Assembly (NCBI GenBank): GCA_964555935.1 | Contig: CAZKUN010000010.1 | Span: 15,371 to 79,370 of the forward strand | Reading direction: 5' to 3' | Length of the DNA stretch: 64,000 nt | From: CAZKUN01 sp964555935 | GTDB taxonomy: Bacteria > Armatimonadota > Zipacnadia > Zipacnadales > VGFC01 | Shown: piece by piece, positions 1 through 7,861 of the stretch | Layout: every line of letters begins with the position of its first letter | Position numbering within the stretch: position 1 is the stretch's first letter | The notes under the pieces: generated by a model | The model's input: only the letters and a program-made list of their open reading frames with translations | Told to the model about the DNA's origin: nothing | Databases searched by the model: none | Made by a program: the position numbers and the translations under genes

Positions 1-155
1 CATACGACGGCCAGTCCGATTGCGGTGATCTGCACGACTCGGATCCTGGGCCCGTTGGCGTCAGCGTCCGTTGGTCTATTCAAGGTCGGTGCCGAATCCG
101 ATGCGAGAGTTCTCAAGCGAATTCATGCGGCCGGAGCGCTCCACCTCCCGCGAGG

Positions 156-3002
156 CTACTCGCGCGGCACGTTCGGCGGCACGTAATCCTCCGGTGCCGG
201 GGGCATCCGTGTCTCGACCTGCTCGTGACGGTTCAGCGTGTACAGAAGACTCGGCGCCAGCCAGTAGTTGTTCGTAATCGCATCCACGCTGCTTTCCGCG
301 AGCGTCCGCTCGAGGCACGCCCGCGCCCAGAGCAAGAACTCCGGGTCGCCCGTCATCTCGTACCCCAGCCCCATCACCGGCGCGATGATGATGTGGTAGT
401 GGCTCCGCAGGCCGCCCAGATACGGGTTGCCCGAGTATCCTCCCATCTCGCCGGGGAGGCCCCACGTGCCATTCTCCATCATCATCGATTCGATCAGTCC
501 TAGCGCCGTAACCGCCGCCTCCTCGTTGCCTGACACTTGAAACAGCCGATGGTGCGCGTCGGCCATCTCCGATGCCATCCACGGAATCGCAAGCCACCAG
601 GAGTAGTTGCCGTTCGGCTCCACGTACGGCCCCCGGCGGCGGACCATCCGAGTGTGGATGTCAGCCATCGTGTCCAGCGCGCCGGTGAGATAGCGCTCGT
701 CGCCAAACTCGTCATACGCCCACACGAGCGCGGTCAGAGTGCCGCCATGATCCCGGACCGATCCCCACCCGAGGTGGTGGTTGTCCCGCAGCACGTACTC
801 GGCCAAGTCGCGCGCGGTCTCGCGTGCGTCCGGATCTCCTGTCAGACGGTAGTAGTAGACCATCCCCGCCAGCGCCCGACGCAGCGGCGTCCAGCAGTAC
901 CCGCCGTTGCTGTGGTCGTCGCCCTGGTAGGTCCACAGGCCGCCCACGAGTGAGGGGTCCGCATTCCAATGGCACGTATCGATGTCGATCTGGTGCAGAA
1001 CCTGCTCTTCGGCTCGGTCGAAGGCGTTGGTGTTGCCCGTCATCATGTATTCGGCCAGAAAACCCCGGCTGGCGTCGTAGTAGTTGTTGCACCACCCGGT
1101 GTCGCCGTAGCGCCGGTCGCCGAAGTTGCGGATGTCGTATTCGTCCATCTGCGTCCGGTCGCGGGTGAAATCGCCATACGCCGTGGTCCGGTTCTCGCTC
1201 AAGGCGGCGTGCTCGTCGCCGAGGCGCGGGTAGGCATAGCCCAGAGCCCCCGTCGCGCACGCGTAGGCCGTGTCCCAGAGGCGCGGCGGCCGTTGGCAGG
1301 AGCCGGCAAGCGCCGCAAGCGTCTCGTCTGTCGGCGGCTCGGCGAAGTACCCGAGGAGCAGTTCATGGCGCTTCGCCTCACCCGACCGCGGGCGGAAGTG
1401 GGGAATCTCGTCGGTAGCCTTGAAGAGGTGGATCGTCAACTCATCCCCATCGACCTCGAGTAGCTTCGTCGGCATCTCTGCCGCCCAGCGGACGGCCGCG
1501 AACACGGTCCCATCCTCCCCGTCGACAGCGCGCCACCCTTCCGGCGCGTCAAGCGTTGCGGCAACGCCGCGTGTCCCGGTCGATTGCACCTTCTGCGTGA
1601 TCGCCAGATCGCTGATGCTCAGGTGGCGATCCGTGTCGTTGTATACCCGAAGCCACGTGCGGACGACGGGCGAATCGGCCGTCACGCTGAATCTCAGCAC
1701 GCACCGACCCAACTCATCGGTCGGCCCGATGAGCGTGCCGCGCAGCTCGGCCGTCACCTGCCGTGGGCCCTCGTCCACTACCTCACGCGCGTCCCACCGA
1801 GCATCGTAGCGGGTTGAGGCCCCATCGTCCTCCACGATCGCGTAGGCCCGGAGCGCCCCGGCGACTGAGCCTCCCGCCGCCGACGTCACCCGCAGCAGCC
1901 CCTCGTCGCCTATCCGCAGAGCGATCAGCTCGTTCGACACGATCAACCCGTCGCCAGTGGCCTGGGCCCGGACGGCTGCGTCTTCGTCGGTCGCCCGTCC
2001 GCGCTGCGTGAGATTCCAGCGATCCCCCGGATCAACGCCCTCGGGGAGAGCCATCGAGACCCGGGCTGACCGCACGGATCCATCGGGCCAACTCGACAAG
2101 GGGGAGAACTGGGCGTCGAGGCCATTGCCGGCGGCGTCCGATAGCGCCAACCTCGCCACGTCGGTAACCGCTCCCTCGGGTAGAGGCACGCCACAGCTCA
2201 TCGGATATCCCGCCGCGGCGCCACGCGGCGCTTCGACGGTCAGCGTTACGGGAAGTTCCGCGGTCTTGGCCGGTCCGGTCGGTACCTCACCTGCCGCGAT
2301 GCGTTGGCGCAGCAGTTGGGCGCTCGGAGACTCGCGGCCGGCGTGGAGCGCGCTGGCGTCAAAGCCTTCCGTAGTCAGCACGTCGCCCCAGTACACGTGC
2401 GTCATGAACGCCTTCGGGTCTTCCTCCGGGTCGAAGCCTCCGGCCGCGAAGAAGTCGCCGTCTTGAGCGTCATCCGTCGCCACCTTGTCGATGACCCTGA
2501 GCGCCAGCTCGAACGGTTTGCCCGGCGTCACCACATCGGTGAGATCGATGCCCAGACGCTCTTCGCGCACCACGTCGCCAACGTCCGCCTCCCAGACGAC
2601 CTCGCCGTCGACGAGAACTTGCTTGAACCGCCGCCCCGAGTAGGCGTGGACTGACATCCACCCGGGATTCTCGAAGTTCGCCGAATCGTAGCGGTAGTCA
2701 TCAGAGCAGTAGAACTCGATCCCGTATGGCGGTTGCCATTCCTCCGGTATAGTCACCGCTGCGGTCAGCGTCGCGTGGTCGCCGGCGGCGGCCGTCGTGG
2801 ATAGGTGGTACGCGCAGTACAGATCCCGGCGGTCGTAGCGCGCGTGGTAGTCCCCCTGCACCTCGACTCCCCAAACATCAGGCTCCGAGAACTCGATGTA
2901 GCGGCTGCGCCGAGTCTGAGCGCGGGCCGGTGTCGGCGCGCAGGCCGCCGCGATCAGTGACACGGCAGCCATCCAGATCAGGGGCAGTGGCTCCAACCGC
3001 AT
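156..3002 (-). CDS. Secreted exo-rhamnogalacturonan lyase-like protein (PcRGLX/YetA-like)
   Basis: Large exported protein of about 948 residues, probably acting on pectic side chains outside the cytoplasm. The reading frame is open upstream of 3002, but the ATG at 3002 is preferred because it starts a clean signal peptide (MRLEPLPLIWMAAVSLI, ending near APTPARAQ). The middle section has the pattern GYPMSCGVPLPEG followed by SSWPDGSVRSARV, which I recognise from the N-terminal beta-domain of PcRGLX/YetA-like exo-rhamnogalacturonan lyases. The C-terminal third (RNFGDRRYGDTGWCNNYYD, then many helical repeats with H, W and Y) looks like an alpha/alpha-toroid. The substrate is inferred from family and neighbourhood; the catalytic residues were not identified. 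The gene is the leftmost complete one and is transcribed away from the prepilin. Confidence 0.6.
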   Translation of the reverse strand: MRLEPLPLIWMAAVSLIAAACAPTPARAQTRRSRYIEFSEPDVWGVEVQGDYHARYDRRDLYCAYHLSTTAAAGDHATLTAAVTIPEEWQPPYGIEFYCSDDYRYDSANFENPGWMSVHAYSGRRFKQVLVDGEVVWEADVGDVVREERLGIDLTDVVTPGKPFELALRVIDKVATDDAQDGDFFAAGGFDPEEDPKAFMTHVYWGDVLTTEGFDASALHAGRESPSAQLLRQRIAAGEVPTGPAKTAELPVTLTVEAPRGAAAGYPMSCGVPLPEGAVTDVARLALSDAAGNGLDAQFSPLSSWPDGSVRSARVSMALPEGVDPGDRWNLTQRGRATDEDAAVRAQATGDGLIVSNELIALRIGDEGLLRVTSAAGGSVAGALRAYAIVEDDGASTRYDARWDAREVVDEGPRQVTAELRGTLIGPTDELGRCVLRFSVTADSPVVRTWLRVYNDTDRHLSISDLAITQKVQSTGTRGVAATLDAPEGWRAVDGEDGTVFAAVRWAAEMPTKLLEVDGDELTIHLFKATDEIPHFRPRSGEAKRHELLLGYFAEPPTDETLAALAGSCQRPPRLWDTAYACATGALGYAYPRLGDEHAALSENRTTAYGDFTRDRTQMDEYDIRNFGDRRYGDTGWCNNYYDASRGFLAEYMMTGNTNAFDRAEEQVLHQIDIDTCHWNADPSLVGGLWTYQGDDHSNGGYCWTPLRRALAGMVYYYRLTGDPDARETARDLAEYVLRDNHHLGWGSVRDHGGTLTALVWAYDEFGDERYLTGALDTMADIHTRMVRRRGPYVEPNGNYSWWLAIPWMASEMADAHHRLFQVSGNEEAAVTALGLIESMMMENGTWGLPGEMGGYSGNPYLGGLRSHYHIIIAPVMGLGYEMTGDPEFLLWARACLERTLAESSVDAITNNYWLAPSLLYTLNRHEQVETRMPPAPEDYVPPNVPRE

Positions 3003-3101
3003 CGCGAGCACCTCGCTCCACGAGAGAATCACGGGATCACGTCCTGACTGGTCGGTAGTGGGTGCCGCCCGGCAGAGAGGATGAACAGATCCAGCCCGAC
3101 A

Positions 3102-3134
3102 ACTCGGGGACGCCCTGAGCGGGCGTCCCCGAGT
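3102..3134. terminator. Perfect 14-bp stem hairpin between two minus-strand genes
   Basis: ACTCGGGGACGCCC at 3102-3115 pairs perfectly with its complement at 3121-3134 around a 5-nt loop. It lies between the stop of the small membrane protein gene (3174) and the start of the lyase-like gene (3002), the right place for a terminator of the prepilin/small-protein transcript. No T-tract follows on the minus strand, so intrinsic termination is inferred only. Confidence 0.5.
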
Positions 3135-3173
3135 CAAGTGCTGACGTTGCCGCCTGCCTGTATCGTCACGCGG

Positions 3174-3392
3174 CTACTGTGGGGCTGCCTGTCCCTGTTG
3201 CTGCATCTGCCGGCCCTTGTCCTTCATGCCGGCCTTCATGGCGTCCTGCAACATCTGATCCTGCTCTTCTTCCGGCACCTCGGAGTCATCTCCCTTGGGC
3301 TTGATGAAGCCGAAGTAGCCGATAGCCCCTACGACAATGACCACGATCGCGACGATCGCGATCGCAGCGGTCGGTGAAATACCTTGTTTCAC
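3174..3392 (-). CDS. Small single-span membrane protein
   Basis: This 72-residue protein has one strongly hydrophobic segment at residues 8-30 (AAIAIVAIVVIVVGAIGYFG) followed by a charged, Gln/Met-rich tail (EVPEEEQDQMLQDAMKAGMK). It is probably an N-in, C-out membrane anchor with a short soluble tail. It lies 58 bp downstream of the prepilin gene on the same strand and may share its transcript. No family is recognised. The amino-acid make-up (coherent membrane helix plus amphipathic tail) argues for a real gene despite its size. Confidence 0.6.
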   Translation of the reverse strand: MKQGISPTAAIAIVAIVVIVVGAIGYFGFIKPKGDDSEVPEEEQDQMLQDAMKAGMKDKGRQMQQQGQAAPQ

Positions 3393-3450
3393 GTCTGACC
3401 CTCCCTAATAGCTGCCGATTGGACGGATACGCTCAGGCGCCGGCCGACAC

Positions 3451-4098
3451 TCACGGAGTGTACTGCGGGCAGCCCCACATAGCGGGATCATGCGCGATCG
3501 AGTTCAGGTTGTACCACTTGGCGTGGCCGTCTTCGAAAGCGAAGTTCGCGCCCTCGTTGTGGCGGTCCTTGATGTAGACCCAGTAGGCTCGCCAGGTGCA
3601 GAGCGGGCCGGAGTCGCCGTTGAAGATGGGGATCACGTGGCTGTCGCCGCAGAAGACGGTTTGCGCCACGTCTCGCTCGTTCGACAACGTGCCGCACTGC
3701 GTGTAGTTCATGTGCATGTTGAGAGCGTAACTCAAGGGGAGAGGGTTGGGTATGCCTTCCGCGTTAATGAAGGTCGCGTTTGCCCACGTGCGGTCCCACG
3801 ACTGGTCGGGGCAGCGCCAGAGCTGCCAGTTCTTGATATACGGCCCCATGTTGATGACCCAGCAACGGGTGCAGCAACCGCCGCCTCCGGGACCGCATGT
3901 GATTCCCTGGACCCCTTGTTCATCGTAGTCGGATGAGTACATATGGTAGGCGAGACCTATCTGCTTGAGATTCGACAGACAGGATGCGGCCCTGGCTTTC
4001 GCCCGAGCGCGCGCAAATACCGGGAACAAGATCGCCGCCAAAATAGCAATAATCGCAATGACAACCAGCAACTCAATAAGCGTGAAGCCTCTGCGCAT
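3451..4098 (-). CDS. Type II secretion/type IV pilin-like prepilin (DUF1559-like)
   Basis: A 215-residue pseudopilin-type protein. The N-terminus MRRGFTLIELLVVIAIIAIL is the canonical prepilin peptidase site: G|FTLIE with Glu at mature position 5, followed by the hydrophobic assembly helix. FPVFARARAKARAASCLSNL is the conserved extension seen in Armatimonadota/planctomycete-type prepilins. Near the C-terminus NFAFEDGHAKWYNL is the DG-H motif typical of this DUF1559-like class. A Gly/Cys-rich loop (GPGGGGCC) sits mid-protein and could form disulphides. The start is supported by an AGAAGGAGG ribosome site (the complement lies near 4106-4114). Such prepilins occur in large paralogous sets; the role of this copy is unknown. 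Confidence 0.9.
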   Translation of the reverse strand: MRRGFTLIELLVVIAIIAILAAILFPVFARARAKARAASCLSNLKQIGLAYHMYSSDYDEQGVQGITCGPGGGGCCTRCWVINMGPYIKNWQLWRCPDQSWDRTWANATFINAEGIPNPLPLSYALNMHMNYTQCGTLSNERDVAQTVFCGDSHVIPIFNGDSGPLCTWRAYWVYIKDRHNEGANFAFEDGHAKWYNLNSIAHDPAMWGCPQYTP

Positions 4099-4355
4099 GT
4101 GCGGTGCCTCCTTCTTGGTCTCTGGTCACACCCGGGGTTCTCGGGGCTCTGGGCGATGACCTGCCCAGGTCCGTGCGATTTCACCATAATTCTCGATAGA
4201 GGCGGTTTCAGGCCCCCCCGCAGGTCGAAGCTCCCGGGAGATTCCGCGGTGTTCCGCGACAGGCCTGTCCTCTGCCGCGTGCCGGGAGAAAGGCCCAAGC
4301 GCTCCTGGCGCGGAAGTGCTCGCCGTACATCTCTGACCAAACGGGGGATCGTTGC

Positions 4356-5903
4356 ATGAGCTTGCTTGACGTCAACGTGATGCTGGGCCGCCCGTCCGCC
4401 GGAGGGCCCGCGCTGACCACGCCGGACGAGTTGCTCCGCGAGATGGATCGAGTGGGGGTCGATGAGGCCGTCGTCTACTCCGCGGAGGCGCGATACTGCC
4501 ACCCGCTTGAGGGGAACTGGTCGCTGCTCAAGCAGATCGAGGGCCACCGCGACCGGCTGCACCCGTGCTGGTTGCTGTTGCCGTCGGTCGGCACCGAGAT
4601 GCCGCCGGCCCCGGAGCTTCTTCGGCAGATGGATGAGAACGGCGTGCGGGCGGCTCGCCTGCTTCCGGGCCAGTGCATCTTCCCGATCTCAGAACCAGTG
4701 CTGCGCCCTCTGCTCGAGGCCCTCGCGTCCGAGCGGATCGCGACGATCCTCGATCTCGAGCGGGGCCACTGGTCGGAGAACTCGCCCTGGAACGACATCT
4801 TCGCGATCTGTGAGAAGCACCCCGACCTCCCAGTCATCTTGCTCCGCGAATGCGGTTCAGCCATCCGCGCGCTCTACCACCTCTGGGACGCCTTCCCAAA
4901 CCTCTACCTCGAGACATCGTACATGCAGACCGCCCGCAGCCTCGAGGAGGTCTGCGAGCGCTTCGGCGCGGGGCGACTGCTCTTTGGCACCGCCCTCCCG
5001 CAGTACGATCCCGGCGGCTCTATTGCCACCGTCCACGGCAGCGCGTTGACGCCGGATCAACGCGCAGACATCGGCGGCAACAACGCGCGCAGACTGCTCG
5101 GCCTTGATGTCGAGACGCCCACGCTCAATGCCAACTGGCCGCTGGCGCCCGGCGGCTTCAGAGTCTGGGATTGCCACAGCCACCTCGGACCATGGTATCG
5201 CTGCCCGTACGCCGTCCATGACATTGCGGGCACGGTTCGCCGCATGGACGAGGTCGGCATCGAGCGCACGGTCATCAGCGATATCCGAGCGATCGAGAGC
5301 GAGCCGGTCAGCGGGAACGCCCGCATCGCCGACGCGGCCGATACGTATCCCGGCAGGATCTACGGCTACCTCGGCTTTGCGCCATGGGCGTACGGGACCG
5401 ACGTCGCCGCCGCCGAAAAACTCCTCGACCGAGCCGGCATCGTGGGCATAAAGCTCCACTGCGGGTGCCACGACACGGCTCCTGACGCTCCGGAATACCG
5501 CGTCGCCTACGAACTCGCCCATGAGCGTGGCCTGCCCGTGCTGACTCACGGCTTGCTCGCGCCCGATGCCTTGCGCAAGACGCTCGACGAGCTGCCCAAC
5601 ATGACATATGTGGCCGCACATTACGCGGCCCTTCCGCCCGAGGGAATGGAAGACTACATCGCCATCGCGCGCGACTACCCGAACTTCGTGATGGACAGCG
5701 CGGGATCGCAGATCCAGGCCGGCGCGTTTGCCCGCCTGCTTGAGCGCGTCCCCGTCGACCAGGTCATGTTTGGATGCGACTTCGGCATCATGGACTTCCC
5801 GTATCAGTTGGGACGAGTCATCCACGCCGACATCAGCGATGAGGCGAAACAGAAGGTGCTCTACGACAACGCCGCGAGGATCTACGCCAAGGCCGGCGCC
5901 TGA
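4356..5903 (+). CDS. Tandem amidohydrolase_2-type protein with a degenerate N-terminal half
   Basis: A 515-residue protein made of two amidohydrolase-2 TIM-barrel-like halves. The C-terminal half (about residue 265 on) keeps the metal-binding signatures: WDCHSHLGPW (HxH strand 1), GIKLHCGCHD, LPVLTHG, YVAAHYAALP and FGCDFGIMDF (the Asp strand). The N-terminal half has the same fold pattern (LLDVNVMLGRPS at the start, LYLETSYMQ, LLFGTALPQYD), but the HxH position reads NVM, so it has probably lost metal binding and become structural or regulatory. It is cytoplasmic (no signal peptide) and heads a plus-strand run. Family members hydrolyse or decarboxylate small carboxylates; the substrate cannot be told here. 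Confidence 0.75.
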   Translation: MSLLDVNVMLGRPSAGGPALTTPDELLREMDRVGVDEAVVYSAEARYCHPLEGNWSLLKQIEGHRDRLHPCWLLLPSVGTEMPPAPELLRQMDENGVRAARLLPGQCIFPISEPVLRPLLEALASERIATILDLERGHWSENSPWNDIFAICEKHPDLPVILLRECGSAIRALYHLWDAFPNLYLETSYMQTARSLEEVCERFGAGRLLFGTALPQYDPGGSIATVHGSALTPDQRADIGGNNARRLLGLDVETPTLNANWPLAPGGFRVWDCHSHLGPWYRCPYAVHDIAGTVRRMDEVGIERTVISDIRAIESEPVSGNARIADAADTYPGRIYGYLGFAPWAYGTDVAAAEKLLDRAGIVGIKLHCGCHDTAPDAPEYRVAYELAHERGLPVLTHGLLAPDALRKTLDELPNMTYVAAHYAALPPEGMEDYIAIARDYPNFVMDSAGSQIQAGAFARLLERVPVDQVMFGCDFGIMDFPYQLGRVIHADISDEAKQKVLYDNAARIYAKAGA

Positions 5904-5944
5904 TGAGCCCGCCGAGTGGGCCGGTCGGCACAGGAGGTCAGGAA

Positions 5945-6844
5945 ATGTCAGACAACAAGCTGTACCTGATTGGACAGTACGACTGCGAGCCGCTGTCGGC
6001 CAAGTCGCCGCAATGCGGCGGACCTCAGACGTGGCAAGAGAGCGAGCAGAAAGTCCTTGAGATCGCCGGCATCTATCGCGAGCGGGGTCTGCTCGCCGCC
6101 CTCGGTTTCCACCTGACCCCTGAGGCGGCCACGGCTCAACCGGACCTGTACAAACGCCTGCACGCTGAAGGCGTTTTCATGGGCCTGCAGATCAACGTGC
6201 CTGGATTCCGCTACCCAACTTACGACAGAGACCTGGGCCTCCACTCGCCGGACGAACAACGCGACATCATCCGGCTTGGACTTGAGGACTTCGAGGAGGC
6301 CCTGGGGTTCTCGACCAAGTGTTACACCGCTTGTTGCGGTTCGCGCAGCCACGCGACAGCCCCGATCCTCGCTGAGCAAGGCTTCAAGGTCTTCCGCCCG
6401 CCCGGCCCCGGCCGGTTGTCCTGGGACCGCCCCGACAAGACCACCGTCGGGCTGTTCCCGTATCCGTTCAGGGCTAGTTCTGACCACATGTGTCTGGCGG
6501 GCGATCTCGACCTGCTCTGCATCCCCATCGGCAACGATCTCACCGGCAAGCACAAGCGCAGCGAGTGGGCTCCGAATGACCTGCGCGGCGAGAATCCGGT
6601 CTCCGATGAGACCCGAGAGATGTTCCGCTATATCGTCGACACCAGCATCGAGATCGGCCGACTGCTGGACGTGCCGCTGAACCTCATTCAGGCCGTGGGA
6701 CACAACACGTCCTACTGCCAGGGCGAGAACGTCGCCTACGTGTTGGACTACATCTGCGAGGCGGCCGACAAGAGCGGCCTCGAACTCGTGCCGATCAGCC
6801 CGGTCGGCCTCCGTGAGGAGGCCGAGGGAGTCGGGTTGATATAG
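5945..6844 (+). CDS. NodB-like polysaccharide deacetylase family protein
   Basis: A 299-residue protein without a signal peptide. The start at 5945 is chosen over the in-frame ATG at 5903 because a strong AGGAGG site lies just upstream. The order of features matches carbohydrate esterase 4/NodB-type barrels: a QYDCE acidic strand, ALGFHLTPEA, DLGLHSPDEQ (the H-S-x-x-E block used for metal binding in the family), CYTACCGSRSHATAPILAEQ (barrel strand before the catalytic region) and LIQAVGHNTSYCQGENV. It follows the amidohydrolase gene by 41 bp and is probably cotranscribed. The substrate is unknown; a deacetylase or related hydrolase role is inferred from the fold signatures alone. Confidence 0.6.
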   Translation: MSDNKLYLIGQYDCEPLSAKSPQCGGPQTWQESEQKVLEIAGIYRERGLLAALGFHLTPEAATAQPDLYKRLHAEGVFMGLQINVPGFRYPTYDRDLGLHSPDEQRDIIRLGLEDFEEALGFSTKCYTACCGSRSHATAPILAEQGFKVFRPPGPGRLSWDRPDKTTVGLFPYPFRASSDHMCLAGDLDLLCIPIGNDLTGKHKRSEWAPNDLRGENPVSDETREMFRYIVDTSIEIGRLLDVPLNLIQAVGHNTSYCQGENVAYVLDYICEAADKSGLELVPISPVGLREEAEGVGLI

Positions 6845-6885
6845 CCGGCTGCGCCTCGGCCGCAGCCCCTTTGGGAGAGATCGCC

Positions 6886-7830
6886 ATGGTGAAGCTCGCC
6901 GTGTTCGTCCTCGCCATCGTGCTGGCATCCTCGGCCGCCGGGCAGGAGGCCGGGAAGACGTATGCCGAGTGGTCGAGGTTTGACCCCGCCAACTTCGATC
7001 CCTCGCACGCCTATAGCTTTGAGATCGGCGACATCCGCGTTGCCATCGGCGATCATTATGCCCACGGGGGCAGCGATATCCCAAACTACACCGGCCTCCA
7101 CCACCTCTCCCACAAACTCCGAGGCTCCAACGTCTTCTGCCCCCTGTACGCCGGCATGATCGGCATCCGACGCGAGTGCAACATCGCTCCCGTAGGCGAC
7201 AACGGCGCTGTCATCTGGATCGGCGAGGGCGAGAGCAAGGTCAGCGAGGAGTTTATCGTCAAGCCGCCGCACTACATCGATCACGCGGCCCGGTTCACAG
7301 CCAGCGGCACGACAGGCGGATGGAACAACACCTCCTATATGAACGGGCCGGCCGATCCCGGCATCTTCCTAATTCAGGCCGACGACACGTGGGTCCGCCA
7401 CTACTCCGAGAAGCACGGCACGGCGGCCAGCGTGGCGCCGACGACGCTGGAAGCGCTGCCGACCGTCAACAAGGTTGAGGAGTCGCGCTACCCCCATGGC
7501 GGCTCCGGGTTCCACGAGGGCTTCAGCGACATCCGCTTCGATCCCAACTACCCGCTCTTCTACGGTCGCTTCGATGACATGGTCCTGATCTTCATGATCG
7601 AGCGCCGGTGGGGGCACGACCTGCTCCCGTATATGTCACCGTCGGGCGGAGGCTACAGCCAAGAATTCGACCGGCAGAACCCGGCGTGGGACTACCGCTA
7701 CTGGCTGCGGAACCTCACGCCCGGCGAGGAAGTAGTGATCCGCACGCGCGTCGTCTACAAGCCATGGGTCGGCGGCGACGACGTGCTCGCGGAATACGAC
7801 AACTGGAACAGCGTGCTCGACGCTGAGTGA
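6886..7830 (+). CDS. Secreted protein of unknown function
   Basis: This 314-residue protein starts at the ATG at 6886, behind GGGAGAG, with the signal peptide MVKLAVFVLAIVLASSAAGQ. The mature part is rich in Tyr, His and Trp (HYAHGGSDIPNYTGLHHLS; WGHDLLPYMSPSGGGYS) and reads like an all-beta secreted domain. The C-terminal section RNLTPGEEVVIRTRVVYKPW resembles the end of galactose-mutarotase-like beta-sandwich domains, where a bound carbohydrate is framed by aromatic residues. No family can be named. It sits in the plus-strand run between the deacetylase-like gene and a DUF4091-type glycosidase, so a sugar-related extracellular job is likely. Confidence 0.6.
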   Translation: MVKLAVFVLAIVLASSAAGQEAGKTYAEWSRFDPANFDPSHAYSFEIGDIRVAIGDHYAHGGSDIPNYTGLHHLSHKLRGSNVFCPLYAGMIGIRRECNIAPVGDNGAVIWIGEGESKVSEEFIVKPPHYIDHAARFTASGTTGGWNNTSYMNGPADPGIFLIQADDTWVRHYSEKHGTAASVAPTTLEALPTVNKVEESRYPHGGSGFHEGFSDIRFDPNYPLFYGRFDDMVLIFMIERRWGHDLLPYMSPSGGGYSQEFDRQNPAWDYRYWLRNLTPGEEVVIRTRVVYKPWVGGDDVLAEYDNWNSVLDAE

Positions 7831-7861
7831 GAGCGGCCGCAACATTAGGAGCAATAGTCTC

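Noticed and set aside
1..35. Possible start of a minus-strand gene leaving the window (GTG at 35 with AGGA upstream and the signal-like residues VQITAIGLAVV).
   Set aside because: Only 11 residues are visible, too few to support a gene.
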